Assembly: GCA_012103505.1 (NCBI GenBank)
Contig: WLWP01000001.1
Coordinates: forward strand, 3,162,001-3,226,000
DNA length: 64,000 nt
Direction: 5' to 3'
DNA from: Pseudomonadales bacterium
GTDB lineage: Bacteria; Pseudomonadota; Gammaproteobacteria; Pseudomonadales; Azotimanducaceae
Position 1 is the stretch's first letter; each line of letters opens with the position of its first letter. Positions 27,096-36,639 of the stretch are shown one piece after another. Both the position numbers and the translations under genes were made by a program. The notes below the pieces were generated by a model. That model was not told the DNA's origin. It saw nothing but the letters and a program-made list of their open reading frames with translations, and ran no database searches.

Positions 27096-29717
27096 ATGAG
27101 CAGCAGCATCCGGCCTCTTTGCGCCTGGCTACTCGTACTGGCCCAGGTGCTCTTAGTCCAAGTCGTTTTCGCAGCAACCGCAATCGACTTAACTGCCCCG
27201 AACACCGAACTGTCAAAAACTTGGCGCTATTTGGCGGCAAACGCGACAGCACCACCAGACACCCTGCCAACCCGAGCAGATTTCCAACCGATACCTGAAG
27301 ACCAAACAGGTAGTTTCGAACAATTCGATCGTGGTTATTGGTTCAGCACTCGTGTGCACAACCCAAGTGACACTGATCAGCGGAGAATTCTGGAAATTTC
27401 GCACTACCACATAAGAATCGCTCGTCTCTGGGTAATTCAAGATGGCGAGATCACGTCTATCCAAACCGATGGCTTAGCAACGGGCTTTTCAGGGAAGCCA
27501 ATCCCAACTGGCAATCCCCTCTTTGACATCACAATCCCCGCTCAACAAGAACTCGAACTGGTGGTTTTTGCACACACAGTGGATCGAATGCGATGGCATA
27601 CGGAGTTATGGAAACCCTTGGCATTAGGTGCGAAATACACTAACCAGCGCTTTGTGTTGGGCTTACTGTTCGGGATTATCTTGGTAATGGCGATCTACAA
27701 TCTATTCATAGCGGCGATCACCAAAGAGGGATCGTACTTTTACCTCGGCACGTTTCTGATCTCGCTTCTGGTCCTGCAGGTTGTCGCCCAAGATTATGGT
27801 TCAGTCTACCTCTGGCCGGATTATCCAGTTATCTCTGGAACCCTTATTGGCCCCGCATTAATCCTCTTCTGCCTATCTTGTTTTTTGTTCAGCCAGGAGT
27901 TCCTAGGTGTCGTACGGGAAGGGGTTCACAAGTGGATCTACAAAGCCATGCTTGGCTACGCGGTTATCATGGTACCCGTCAATATGCTCTTCACGAGCCC
28001 GCAATTGATGATTGCCTCCGGAGTGCCGTATCTCCTCCCGCTCCTGGTAACTTTCGCGATTGCTATATTTCGCGCGGTCCGCGGCGATAGTCTATCCCGT
28101 CATTTCATCTTGGCCTTCAGTCCTTTGATCGCAGTACTTGTCGCCATCACTGCAAATCGCATGCTCAATTGGGGTTGGCAAACCGAACTTCCACAAATGC
28201 TTTTGGCACTTGCTTGCGCCTTAGTTTCAGTGAGTTTGGCAATCGCTATGGCATATCGGATTCGTAGTATGAGGGAGCAGCACCAAGCTGCTGAACACAG
28301 CGCCCTGTTGGCCAGATTCAAAGCCAAAGAGGCGGCGAGTGATGCCGAGGTTGCGATGCAAGAAAATCAGGCGAAGTCTGCTTTTCTTGCAACGATGAGC
28401 CACGAGATAAGAACACCGATGAATGGTGTGCTTGGTATGGCAGATCTGCTCAAACAAACAGAACTTTCTCCGCAACAACTTAACTATGTGGAAACGTTGG
28501 CTCGCTCCGGAAAGAGTTTGATGTCGATACTCAACGACGTGCTCGATTACTCAAAAGTGGAAGCCGGGCACCTGGAGCTCGAGATCCAGGACACATCGGT
28601 CGACCAACTCATTGATGATGTGGTCGTTTTGTTCAGAGAACCTATCACTCGCAGCAGCCTCCACTTGTATGTGCTAATTGACGCGGCTGTGCCACTGTTT
28701 GTCCAGATCGATGCAGGTCGCGTGAAGCAAGTGCTTTCAAACCTACTGAGTAATGCCATCAAATTCACAAAAGAAGGCAACATTCACATCCGTGTGACCA
28801 TGGAACGCGATGCTTCCGGACCGGTGCTTTCTTTCCAAATCGCTGATCAAGGGATCGGCATGGAGTCTGAAGTGCTCGCTGGCTTGTTCGAGAGATTTAA
28901 ACAAGCTGACTCATCCATTTCACGTCGTTTCGGCGGCACAGGACTTGGTTTGGCAATCTCAAAAAGCTTAACTGAACTTATGGGCGGAACGATCAGTGCT
29001 GCAAGCGAGCCCGGCCTTGGCACCACAATGACTTTCTCGGTCACCACGACACTGACCGGCGTTGCGCCCACTCAGAGCCAGCACGCCTCGTTCGCCTATC
29101 TTGGCAAAGATTCTAATTTCAACACCGTGTTTGCCGCACTGGCGTCCCGACATCACCTTGTGCAAGTCTCACGCGAAGAGGCAGCTATCCTCATCTTGGA
29201 TCCTGACCAAACCGACACTACAACAAGCCAGCAAACCGTAGTTCTCGGCAAGGACCTTGTCCTACCGATGACAACCACCGACCTGTTACATGCTCTCGTT
29301 CTTACTCCTCACGAACCAGACAAACAAATCGACACAGAATTGCCACTCAAGGACATCAAAATATTGGTTGCAGAAGACAACGCAACTAATCGACTCGTAG
29401 TTGGAAAGATACTCAGAAATTGGGGTGCTGACGTTGATTTCGCGGAAAACGGGATCGAAGCTGTCGCACAGTGGCGAACTCTTGGGGACGAGCTGAAGCT
29501 CATATTAATGGATTGTGAGATGCCCGAGCTTGACGGTTATGGCGCGACCGAGCAGATACGCGCCCACGATGTAGAAGTTCCAATTATCGCGCTAACTGCT
29601 CATGCACTTCCGGAGTTTAAGGAACGTGCGCTCAATTCGGGCATGTCTGAATACATTACCAAGCCATTAGATAAAGCACTGCTTTTGAACGCAATCGAAG
29701 ACCTCGTACTCAGGTAG
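27096..29717 (+). CDS. 7TM-DISM hybrid histidine kinase
   Basis: 873 residues. A signal peptide (about 1-26) is followed by a DISMED2-type periplasmic domain (40-175), expected to bind carbohydrate-like ligands, and seven membrane helices (about 185-390). A coiled coil leads to HisKA with phospho-His436 ([13 protein letters not shown]), the ATPase domain ([26 protein letters not shown]) and one C-terminal receiver (about 748-870; Asp in [11 protein letters not shown]). A degenerate receiver-like stretch may lie between 650 and 720. The stop overlaps the convergent 107-residue gene by 8 bp. Its kinase core closely resembles that of the divergent kinase. Confidence 0.92.
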   Translation: MSSSIRPLCAWLLVLAQVLLVQVVFAATAIDLTAPNTELSKTWRYLAANATAPPDTLPTRADFQPIPEDQTGSFEQFDRGYWFSTRVHNPSDTDQRRILEISHYHIRIARLWVIQDGEITSIQTDGLATGFSGKPIPTGNPLFDITIPAQQELELVVFAHTVDRMRWHTELWKPLALGAKYTNQRFVLGLLFGIILVMAIYNLFIAAITKEGSYFYLGTFLISLLVLQVVAQDYGSVYLWPDYPVISGTLIGPALILFCLSCFLFSQEFLGVVREGVHKWIYKAMLGYAVIMVPVNMLFTSPQLMIASGVPYLLPLLVTFAIAIFRAVRGDSLSRHFILAFSPLIAVLVAITANRMLNWGWQTELPQMLLALACALVSVSLAIAMAYRIRSMREQHQAAEHSALLARFKAKEAASDAEVAMQENQAKSAFLATMSHEIRTPMNGVLGMADLLKQTELSPQQLNYVETLARSGKSLMSILNDVLDYSKVEAGHLELEIQDTSVDQLIDDVVVLFREPITRSSLHLYVLIDAAVPLFVQIDAGRVKQVLSNLLSNAIKFTKEGNIHIRVTMERDASGPVLSFQIADQGIGMESEVLAGLFERFKQADSSISRRFGGTGLGLAISKSLTELMGGTISAASEPGLGTTMTFSVTTTLTGVAPTQSQHASFAYLGKDSNFNTVFAALASRHHLVQVSREEAAILILDPDQTDTTTSQQTVVLGKDLVLPMTTTDLLHALVLTPHEPDKQIDTELPLKDIKILVAEDNATNRLVVGKILRNWGADVDFAENGIEAVAQWRTLGDELKLILMDCEMPELDGYGATEQIRAHDVEVPIIALTAHALPEFKERALNSGMSEYITKPLDKALLLNAIEDLVLR

Positions 29718-30033
29718 TCGCAGCCGCAACCCACGATTCACGCACCAGCAACTCCTCACCATTCACTGTTACCTGCAATCGACCTGTCGAGGCCCAATAT
29801 CTCACCTCTATGTAGTGGTGTTCTTCCCACTCGAGCTCGACGTTGGTCCAGACGTATTGCGGCTCACGATCGCTGGCGTCGCGTCTTTTGCGTAGACATT
29901 CATCTAAATAAAGCTCGATGGCCCCATCATCGGTCAGCCTTAGTACAAATGTCTTGTGTCGATGCGGAAACGTTAAAGAATGTGCCACTACTACCTCCAG
30001 CTCCATTCTGACCCGTGCCTCGCTGGCATTCAA
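29710..30033 (-). CDS. Small protein of unknown function, predicted beta-rich
   Basis: 107 residues from ATG 30033 (ATG at 30006 is an alternative). It has no signal or membrane segment. Alternating strands such as [45 protein letters not shown] suggest a beta-sandwich or jelly-roll, and composition is normal for a coding gene. I do not recognise it. It overlaps the kinase end by 8 bp and is divergent from the amino-acid permease with 25 bp between starts. Confidence 0.55.
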   Translation of the reverse strand: MNASEARVRMELEVVVAHSLTFPHRHKTFVLRLTDDGAIELYLDECLRKRRDASDREPQYVWTNVELEWEEHHYIEVRYWASTGRLQVTVNGEELLVRESWVAAATT

Positions 30034-30058
30034 ATCTCTTTCAACCTAAGCTCCGGAA

Positions 30059-31420
30059 ATGACGGATACACAAACGTTTACCAAAGTCCTGAAGACCAGA
30101 GAGGTCGTCGCACTTTCGTTTGGTGCAATGATTGGCTGGAGTTGGGTCCTGATGACCGGGGTATGGATCACCGAAGCGGGTACGCTAGGCACGCTGATAG
30201 CATTCGCGGTCGGAGGTCTCGCGATCACCTTGATCGGTTTGACCTATAGCGAGCTTGCAGCGGCGATGCCAAAGGCCGGTGGGGAACATGTTTATACCCA
30301 CAGAGCACTTGGTGCCAATTGGAGCTTTGTGTGCACCTGGGCGTTACTGTTCTCCTACCTCAATGTCTGTATGTTCGAATCGGTCGCCCTGCCGACGGCT
30401 ATTGAATACCTCTTCCCTCAAATCCGCATAGGCACTCTTTGGTCAGTACTCGGCGCAGATGTAGATCTAGGCTTTGCGATCATCGGTGCCTTCGGTGCAG
30501 CTGTCGTAACGTGGGCAAACTATGTCGGAATCAGAACGGCTGCGTTTGTGCAAACAGTCGTTACCGCCCTCATCCTAGTGTCAGGTGCACTCCTTATCTC
30601 AGGTGCCGTCGTGTTCGGTGACACTGCCAACGCCCAGCCCTGGCTCGGAAGCGGCGTGAGCGGCATTCTGGTCGTTTTTATCATGGTCCCCGCAATGTTG
30701 ATTGGCTTTGACGTCATCCCCCAATCAGCTGAAGAGATTGATTTGCCGCCCAACAGGATCGGTCGCCTTTTGGTGATCTCTGTGTTCTGCGCTGTCTTGT
30801 GGTATATCGGCGTTGCTGCCGCAGTGGGCTTTGGCTTACCAGGTCCCCTACTCGCTGAATCAACGATGGCCACCGCCGACGCTGCCGCACACCTGTGGGG
30901 CATTCCCGGAGCCGGTTATCTACTGGTGTTCGGTGGTGTTTGCGGCATCCTGACGAGCTGGAACGCTTTCGTCGTTGGTGCCTCCAGGGTGCTCTATGCA
31001 CTCGCTAAATCGGGCTTTATTCCAGACGCGTTTGGCAAACTACACCCCAAATATCACACTCCCTATATCGGCATCTTGACGATTGGCGCGCTGTCCATGA
31101 TCGCGCCGCTGTTCGGCCGAACAATCTTAGTCTGGTTAATCAACACCAGTAGTTTTGCCGTAACGATTGCCTTTCTATTCGTGGCGATTTCTTTTCTGGC
31201 CTTGCGCAGGCATGAACCAGAGATGCCCAGACCATTTCAAATTACACACCCACGCCTTGTCGGTTATGGGGCTATCGTCATGTCCCTCGCGCTCCTCGCT
31301 GGGTTTTTCCCCTGGAGCGATAGCGCTCTTGTCTGGCCCGATGAGTGGCTCACAATTCTCGTTTGGGTGGTGTTAGGTGCACTCCTCTTGTTTCGTTTCC
31401 AACGAAAAGAGCATCTCTAA
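30059..31420 (+). CDS. APC-superfamily amino acid permease
   Basis: 453 residues with about 12 membrane helices. The first helix has the discontinuous substrate-binding loop GAMIGWSWVLMTGVWI typical of APC transporters, followed by SELAAAMPKAGGEHVY in helix 2 to loop 2, a strong family marker. It imports or exchanges an amino acid or amine across the inner membrane; specificity is not readable. Its TAA overlaps the stop of the convergent SSS symporter by 4 nt (CTAA). Confidence 0.9.
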   Translation: MTDTQTFTKVLKTREVVALSFGAMIGWSWVLMTGVWITEAGTLGTLIAFAVGGLAITLIGLTYSELAAAMPKAGGEHVYTHRALGANWSFVCTWALLFSYLNVCMFESVALPTAIEYLFPQIRIGTLWSVLGADVDLGFAIIGAFGAAVVTWANYVGIRTAAFVQTVVTALILVSGALLISGAVVFGDTANAQPWLGSGVSGILVVFIMVPAMLIGFDVIPQSAEEIDLPPNRIGRLLVISVFCAVLWYIGVAAAVGFGLPGPLLAESTMATADAAAHLWGIPGAGYLLVFGGVCGILTSWNAFVVGASRVLYALAKSGFIPDAFGKLHPKYHTPYIGILTIGALSMIAPLFGRTILVWLINTSSFAVTIAFLFVAISFLALRRHEPEMPRPFQITHPRLVGYGAIVMSLALLAGFFPWSDSALVWPDEWLTILVWVVLGALLLFRFQRKEHL

Positions 31421-32988
31421 GCAGTCTCGCTAACAAACATTCTCTCCAAGTGAGCCCGGTCCAACGGCTGCGTCAACTTGGAGACGACTACCGTCATGAT
31501 TACGGACACAAGTTCTCCCATTGCTGCGCAAGACCAAGGATTTGGTGATTCAATCACCAGCCAAGTAACTGCATCTTGCATTAATCCTGGAGAAAACCAC
31601 TCTGGCTGGATCATCGCATTGAACGTGATGATGAACACAAAGCCGCCCGACAGGAGTCCAGCAAAAGCCCCAGCCTTTGTGACCCCCCGCCATATGGCAC
31701 CGAGAATCAGGGGTCCTGCAAAGGCCGCCATCATACAGCCAGTGCCAATCCAAACGATGAGGGTGACGTTAGTGTCTAGCATGGACCAAGCCAAAAGCGT
31801 ACACAAAATCATGACGACCACAGTTGCTATGCGGCTGATCGTAAGCACTTTCGCTTCGACTTCTGCCTCACTTAAGTGGGATTGATAGCGGGGCACAAAC
31901 GTTAATCGATATAGATCGTTGGCGATGATCTGTGACGAGGACACCACTAGCCCATCCGCCGTTGACATCACAGCAGCCAGAATGCCCACACCCAATAGTG
32001 CGGCAAACCAAGTTGGGAACAGCTCAATGAAGAGGAGCGCCAACGCTTGATTGCCGTTAACACCCTCGCCAAGTATGGCGCGTGCCATAATGCCGCCAAA
32101 ACCGAGCATGCCCAGAATCAAGCCAAATGCAAAAGCAAGTTTCATAAATGTCATGCGCTGCTTTGGCTCTTTGAGTGCCCACAGCTTGTTACCAATGTGG
32201 GGTAGTAAGCCGAGCGGAATATGCGCAAGAAGAATCGCTACCACCGACCACCATGAGTGATAGAGCACGTCATTTGGGTTGAGCCAACCCACCAGATCAG
32301 GATCGTGCCCAGCAACTATGTCGAGCATTCCATCCAAACCACCATCCACGCCGAAACCCGTTATGAACATGCCTGTAACAAGCAAGCCAACCGCGACCAT
32401 TATGAAGCCCTGCACTCCGTCCGTGAGGATATCTGCATGCGCTCCACCCATGACCACGTAGATCATTAGGACCGCGGCCGTAACCCCGAGCGCAACTGCA
32501 GGTGAAATACCCAACATTATTTCGAACATGACGATGCCCGAGACCAGTTGGCCCGCGAGATAAAAGAACAAAGATAAGGAGAAAACCGATACTAAGATTC
32601 GGATCCAGTCAGACTGGTAGCGCTGCCCTAGGTACTCGGGAATAGACCGACTGCCAAACTCATGACCACTGTTAGAAATTAGTCGTAGGCAAATCAGAAC
32701 GCCGAGGTAAACACCGATCGGGTACAGGAATACAGACCAGATCGCCGCGGTACCCGCGTTGTAGGCAATCCCAGGAAAGCCCACGAAAGTGGCACCACTA
32801 GCTGTTGTAGCAGCAAAAGCGAACGCTAGAAAGAGAGGTCCGTAGCCACCGCGAGCAGTTGCGAAGTCATCTGCATTGCTAACTTTACGCTGCCCGACGA
32901 TACCGAAATACAGCATCATCCCGATATAGCCCACCAAAAAAATCCATGACCAAGCAACTAGGTCCATGTGTCTCCCCAACATCGGCAT
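31417..32988 (-). CDS. Sodium:solute symporter (SSS family)
   Basis: 523 residues from ATG 32988, or 516 from ATG 32967 (MDLVAW), with about 13 membrane helices. SSS motifs include the helix-1 sequence FAATTASGATFVGFPGIAY, GGAHADILTDGVQGFIM and ILAAVMSTADGLVVSSSQIIANDLY, the last marking the sodium site. The substrate could be an amino acid, organic acid or similar; helices resemble the proline/pantothenate branch. It converges on the amino-acid permease and is 28 bp from the radical SAM gene upstream. Confidence 0.9.
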   Translation of the reverse strand: MPMLGRHMDLVAWSWIFLVGYIGMMLYFGIVGQRKVSNADDFATARGGYGPLFLAFAFAATTASGATFVGFPGIAYNAGTAAIWSVFLYPIGVYLGVLICLRLISNSGHEFGSRSIPEYLGQRYQSDWIRILVSVFSLSLFFYLAGQLVSGIVMFEIMLGISPAVALGVTAAVLMIYVVMGGAHADILTDGVQGFIMVAVGLLVTGMFITGFGVDGGLDGMLDIVAGHDPDLVGWLNPNDVLYHSWWSVVAILLAHIPLGLLPHIGNKLWALKEPKQRMTFMKLAFAFGLILGMLGFGGIMARAILGEGVNGNQALALLFIELFPTWFAALLGVGILAAVMSTADGLVVSSSQIIANDLYRLTFVPRYQSHLSEAEVEAKVLTISRIATVVVMILCTLLAWSMLDTNVTLIVWIGTGCMMAAFAGPLILGAIWRGVTKAGAFAGLLSGGFVFIITFNAMIQPEWFSPGLMQDAVTWLVIESPNPWSCAAMGELVSVIMTVVVSKLTQPLDRAHLERMFVSETA

Positions 32989-33016
32989 TTCTATTGGCCG
33001 CTAGCTTAGCAGGTGT

Positions 33017-34177
33017 TCAGAAGAGATCCATTTGTCTATCGTTTGCGCGTGGCTTAATGCGGGCGGGTTTGTTGAAGAGGTCCAGCGCCAGCGGCTTCAG
33101 CTCTCGGCCATACAGCCCTTTGGCCCTGGCTGCTTTGTTAAACCTCGCTTCAACCAATTCGGCAATCTGGCCTTGGCCGCGGAAACGAGTGTGCCAGCCT
33201 GATTTGTATAGCTCCCCACCGCGAGTATCTCGGATTGCCGCGAGGACCCTCTTTGCACGATCCGGAAAGTGCAATTCCAACCATTCTGTAAATAGGGGTG
33301 CCACTTCTAACGGCAACCTAACGAGTATGTATCTCGCGGCCTGCGCTCCAGCATCAGCAACAGCTGCGACGAGCGCTTCAATCTCGTCATCATTGATAAA
33401 GGGGATGACTGGCGCGATCATCACGCCGGTGGCGATATTCGCAGCCCGCAATTCAGCCACGGTCCGCAGCCGGGCCGCAAGGGATGCAGTCCTCGGTTCA
33501 AGCTTTGTTTTGAGGCTATTGCTCAACGTCGTTACGCTGATATTGACTTGAACAAGGTCGTGTTCCGCCAGCTCCTGTAACAGATCCAGATCCCGCAGGA
33601 TCAATTTGCTCTTAGTGACAATACTTACCGGGTGGCGCAGTTCCAGCAGGGTCTCAAGTATTTCTCTCGTTACCCGTTGTGAGCGTTCGAAGGGTTGATA
33701 CGGATCCGTATTTGTTCCCATTGCAATCACGCTACATTCGTAGCTGGGTCTCGATAGTTCGAGTAACAAGTGTTCGCGTGGATCTGATTTTCGAAAAATC
33801 TTCGTTTCAAAGTCGAGCCCCGGAGAAAGGTCGAGATAGGCATGTGTCGGTCGGGCAAAGCAGTAGATACAGCCGTGTTCACACCCCTTGTACGGATTGA
33901 TGGATTGATCAAACGGGATGTCTGGGGATTTGTTGGTCGTGATGAGCTTTTTAGTCCGATCTATAAAGAGCTCTGTCCCCGGTGCGCGATCATCAGCTCG
34001 CGGATCTATACCCCAACCATCATCCACAGCCACCGTCCGAGCTTGAACAAATCGGCTCTGAACGGTGTTCGCACTACCCCGGCCCTTTATAAGTGAATCG
34101 ATAGGCAAACTTGGGATAGATGAATCTGAGATAGATGAATTTGGGATAGGTAAATCTGACCGAGTCTTGTCCTCCAT
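33017..34177 (-). CDS. PA0069-family radical SAM protein
   Basis: 386 residues from ATG 34177 (a TTG at 34189 is also in frame). The 4Fe-4S cluster motif is GCEHGCIYCFAR, preceded by the family-typical NPYKGCEHGC context. Further marks are FETKIF, GTNTDPYQPFE and VTKSKLILRDLDLL. These proteins are related to the spore photoproduct lyase-like group and their reaction is not known. The first 30 residues carry a short Ser/Ile repeat. A near-perfect LexA box begins 43 bp upstream of the ATG, so SOS control is expected. As I recall, PA0069 of P. aeruginosa is itself in the LexA regulon. Confidence 0.9.
   Translation of the reverse strand: MEDKTRSDLPIPNSSISDSSIPSLPIDSLIKGRGSANTVQSRFVQARTVAVDDGWGIDPRADDRAPGTELFIDRTKKLITTNKSPDIPFDQSINPYKGCEHGCIYCFARPTHAYLDLSPGLDFETKIFRKSDPREHLLLELSRPSYECSVIAMGTNTDPYQPFERSQRVTREILETLLELRHPVSIVTKSKLILRDLDLLQELAEHDLVQVNISVTTLSNSLKTKLEPRTASLAARLRTVAELRAANIATGVMIAPVIPFINDDEIEALVAAVADAGAQAARYILVRLPLEVAPLFTEWLELHFPDRAKRVLAAIRDTRGGELYKSGWHTRFRGQGQIAELVEARFNKAARAKGLYGRELKPLALDLFNKPARIKPRANDRQMDLF
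34111..34155. repeat. Three 15-bp tandem units in the radical SAM N-terminus
   Basis: Three imperfect copies of a 15-base unit (34111-34125, 34126-34140 and 34141-34155) differ from each other by a few bases. They code on the minus strand for the pattern (N/D)SSI(P/S) near residues 10-25 of the radical SAM protein, ahead of the conserved part of the family. The unit length keeps the frame. Confidence 0.75.
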
Positions 34178-34219
34178 GTCTGCTACCAAAACTGGAACGG
34201 CCGATCAGCTTAAGGTAAT

Positions 34220-34239
34220 ACTGTATGTATGTACAGTAT
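34220..34239. promoter_or_regulatory. LexA (SOS) box
   Basis: A perfect CTGT-N8-ACAG palindrome with the extended TA...TA flanks of the gammaproteobacterial consensus (TACTGTATGTATGTACAGTA). It lies 43 bp before the ATG of the minus-strand radical SAM gene and 94 bp before the ABM gene on the plus strand. Position and the family's known behaviour favour the radical SAM gene as the target. Confidence 0.88.
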
Positions 34240-34333
34240 TACTATGCCTTTCAGCCCGTTAATCCAGCAAACGCAATCCTTACAAATTCTGTGTTATGTT
34301 TTCTAATTACGTGTGAAATCGGGAAGTTTAAAA

Positions 34334-34639
34334 ATGATCGTCGTCAACGCCAAAATAGAAAGTGATGTGCAATCAATCGCTGCAATGAAAGATGCCATCA
34401 ACGCGATGGAAGCCGCTAGCCGTGCCGAAAGCGGCTGTCACGATTACACATTTAGCGTGGAGCTAAACGACCCGGCAGTTCTGCGCATAACCGAGCGCTG
34501 GGATACCATGGACGACCTCAATGTTCATTTTGCGACACCTCATATGGCCGAATTCCAAGCAGCGATGGGAGCCCATCCGCCAAAAAGTGTTGTCGCAACA
34601 TTTTACGAGGCAACCGAAGTGGATCGTCCTGGCGCATGA
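34334..34639 (+). CDS. Antibiotic-biosynthesis-monooxygenase (ABM) domain protein
   Basis: 101 residues from ATG 34334, preferred to GTG 34313 because GGAAGT lies 8 bases in front. A single ferredoxin-like ABM domain is shown by MIVVNAKI, GCHDYTFSVE, ITERWDTMDDLNVHF and the closing ATFYEATEV strand. Such small proteins act as quinol monooxygenases, haem degraders or simple structural relatives, usually as dimers in the cytoplasm. The stop TGA overlaps the GST start (ATGA), indicating coupling. Confidence 0.82.
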   Translation: MIVVNAKIESDVQSIAAMKDAINAMEAASRAESGCHDYTFSVELNDPAVLRITERWDTMDDLNVHFATPHMAEFQAAMGAHPPKSVVATFYEATEVDRPGA

Positions 34640-35271
34640 TTACAATCTGGGGTGGTGCCACAGCCCGCACCGTCCGTGCCCATTGGATGTGCTACGAGCT
34701 TGGGCTTGAGTACGAACCCAAACTCATAGGCTCGCGAACAGGTGCGACGCAGTCCGAAGAGTTTCGCGCTTTGAATGCGAAAGAGAAAATACCTGTACTG
34801 GTTGATGACGATTTCGTGATCTCAGAGAGCGCCGCGATCGTCACCTATCTCGGCGACACTTACGGTCCAGACACAGGGTTAGTACCAAAACCTTATACTC
34901 GCGAACGTGCCCTCTACAACCAATGGCTCTCATTCATCCAAATGGAACTCGATGCGCATACTTTATACGTCATGCGCAAACATCGTGACCTCTCTGACCT
35001 CTATGGCGAAGCCCCCGCAGCTATTACCACAGCGATAGAGGGTTTCCAAAAACAAGTGAGCGTTGCCGACACTGAGCTGTCCAACTCCGACTATCTTGTT
35101 GCCAATACTTTCACGGGCGCTGATTTAATGATGACAACGGTTCTCAGCTGGGCAAAGGCATATGGGGTTGCCATTACGCCAAGGTTAGACGCATATGCGA
35201 AATTGCATATGTCACGACCAGCCTATCGAACCGCAGCAGAACTAAACTTTAGTATCAGAGCTGGAGCTTGA
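34636..35271 (+). CDS. Glutathione S-transferase family protein
   Basis: 211 residues. The N-terminal thioredoxin fold includes the glutathione-binding motif EKIPVLVDDDFVISESAAIVTYL (cis-Pro and Glu-Ser), and the C-terminal helical domain has DYLVANTFTGADLMMTTVL, the GST N-capping box region (TxAD in most members). A detoxification or isomerase-like role is likely. It starts inside the ABM stop, so the two form one transcript. The last 30 bp overlap the convergent small membrane protein gene. Confidence 0.9.
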   Translation: MITIWGGATARTVRAHWMCYELGLEYEPKLIGSRTGATQSEEFRALNAKEKIPVLVDDDFVISESAAIVTYLGDTYGPDTGLVPKPYTRERALYNQWLSFIQMELDAHTLYVMRKHRDLSDLYGEAPAAITTAIEGFQKQVSVADTELSNSDYLVANTFTGADLMMTTVLSWAKAYGVAITPRLDAYAKLHMSRPAYRTAAELNFSIRAGA

Positions 35272-35568
35272 AACACGCTTCGCTTTGCGACGGCAATACC
35301 ACATCCACGCAAAGCTCGCTACTACGAGCAACGGAAATCCAAAAATCGACTTCGATATCCAACCCGCAGAGAGGCTAGAACCGTACAGCTTTTCGACCAA
35401 CAGAAATCCAATCAAAATATCTAGGCACAGCAAGATAACAGAGAGCTGGATAATGGATGAAACTGTGCGCATTGCGCGAGCCGACGTGTTCTTTGCAAAA
35501 AAACCTAAAAACAAAAGATACAACGCAAACGCAATGAGGTGATACAAGTTACTAACATGCAGAAACAC
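35242..35568 (-). CDS. Small membrane protein, function unknown
   Basis: 108 residues from GTG 35568. Three membrane helices are likely, at about 8-26, 38-58 and 70-92, with a short basic, serine-rich C-terminal tail. GGGAG lies about 11 bases before the start. I do not recognise a family. Its end overlaps the GST gene by 30 bp, which is more than other pairs here, so the true extent is somewhat less certain. It follows the AAA gene by 6 bp in what looks like one minus-strand operon. Confidence 0.6.
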   Translation of the reverse strand: MFLHVSNLYHLIAFALYLLFLGFFAKNTSARAMRTVSSIIQLSVILLCLDILIGFLLVEKLYGSSLSAGWISKSIFGFPLLVVASFAWMWYCRRKAKRVSSSSSDTKV

Positions 35569-35574
35569 GGAAAA

Positions 35575-36114
35575 TTACTCCCTAACAAGCACTGACTGGA
35601 CGAACGCAACCCGCTCAGAGACAGATCCTTCTGGAACCACCTCTAACTCGAAATCCAGACTGAGATACCACTCAGACAACTCGGCGTACACCCGCCGAGA
35701 ATCATCGAGCGATTGGTCACGTTCATTGTCTTGTCGGTATATTTCCGGCCACGTTGGAAAGATAAACACAGATTTATTGAATGCATAGTTCTGCAACCGT
35801 TTTGCACACTCCACTTGCGTCAACAAACCCGCGCCTTTACACATCGCTAAGCCATCCACTAAACCGCGATCAAAAAAGATCGGTCCTACATGATCTCGGA
35901 GGCGTTCGTACTGAACCATATCCTCGTCGAGAATCTGTTGTGCAAAATCAAGAGGCTCTGGACGCGGCGAAAGCCCCTTCTTATGTCTTAACTTTATGAT
36001 TGCCCGAGCTGTCTCAGGTACACACTGGTAACCAAGCGTGGCCAATTCGCTCAAGAGCGTAGTTTTGCCGCTACCTGGTCCGCCAGTAAGAATGCACATT
36101 TGCGAAACAGTCAC
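35575..36114 (-). CDS. AAA-type P-loop NTPase (NadR/kinase-like)
   Basis: 179 residues from GTG 36114 or ATG 36099. A classical P-loop GGPGSGKTT at residues 11-19 is followed by VPETARAII and IFFDRGLVDGLAMCK, where the Asp-Arg-Gly motif is typical of small AAA_28 proteins related to the NadR kinase domain. It probably phosphorylates or senses a small metabolite; the substrate is unknown. The GTGA overlap with the GNAT gene upstream points to translational coupling. Confidence 0.78.
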   Translation of the reverse strand: MTVSQMCILTGGPGSGKTTLLSELATLGYQCVPETARAIIKLRHKKGLSPRPEPLDFAQQILDEDMVQYERLRDHVGPIFFDRGLVDGLAMCKGAGLLTQVECAKRLQNYAFNKSVFIFPTWPEIYRQDNERDQSLDDSRRVYAELSEWYLSLDFELEVVPEGSVSERVAFVQSVLVRE

Positions 36115-36635
36115 GCCAGTGTTAGGTGCATTTCGAGATTACCTCGCTCATAGCGCGAGTCGGAATATTGTGTCGCAACAAAACCTGCTGCGGTGTACAA
36201 GCCCAACGCCGGTGCAAGAATATCGTTGGTGACAAGCATCACCTCATCAGCCCCTTGAGCACGAGCAAAGTCTAAGCAATGATCCATCAGCAACTTGGAA
36301 TACCCTCGGCCCTGTCGATCAGGGCGTACAGCCATCTTTGCCAGTTCAAAAACACACTTTGAAGCTTCTTTCGTCGGTTTCGGCATCTGTTCTGCCGCCT
36401 GTTTTGGAACCTCTTTTGGAACCTCTTTTGGAACAATAGCCACAGTTCCCACGGGCTCCCCATCCTCGAGGACAAAAAAAATTTCACCGCCGGGCTCAAG
36501 TGCATATTTAACGGGGTTATCGAGCGCTTTTCGGTCTTCCTCTTCCACTTTGAAGTAATGTTCAATCCACTGATAATTGAGCGCCGCGAAGGCGGCAGCG
36601 AACTGTTCGTCAAACTTCACAACCGACACGTTCAT
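36111..36635 (-). CDS. GNAT N-acetyltransferase with repeat-coded loop insertion
   Basis: 174 residues. The GNAT core has EPVGTVAIV (strand 3), FELAKMAVRPDRQGRGYSKLLMDHCLDFAR (strand 4, the acetyl-CoA pyrophosphate loop RxxGxG and helix 3) and VTNDILAPALGLYTAAGF (strand 5 to helix 4). Between strands 3 and 4 there are about 20 extra residues, including VPKEVPKEVPK, where relatives have a tight hairpin. The reaction is acetyl-CoA-dependent N-acetylation of an unknown amine. It lies 4 bp after the esterase gene and overlaps the AAA gene. Confidence 0.85.
   Translation of the reverse strand: MNVSVVKFDEQFAAAFAALNYQWIEHYFKVEEEDRKALDNPVKYALEPGGEIFFVLEDGEPVGTVAIVPKEVPKEVPKQAAEQMPKPTKEASKCVFELAKMAVRPDRQGRGYSKLLMDHCLDFARAQGADEVMLVTNDILAPALGLYTAAGFVATQYSDSRYERGNLEMHLTLA
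36402..36434. repeat. 12-bp tandem repeat inside the GNAT gene
   Basis: The unit TTTTGGAACCTC occurs 2.75 times without mismatches. On the minus strand it codes VPKE-VPKE-VPK. Exact identity at the DNA level suggests recent expansion by slippage. Confidence 0.85.
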
Positions 36636-36639
36636 CGAT

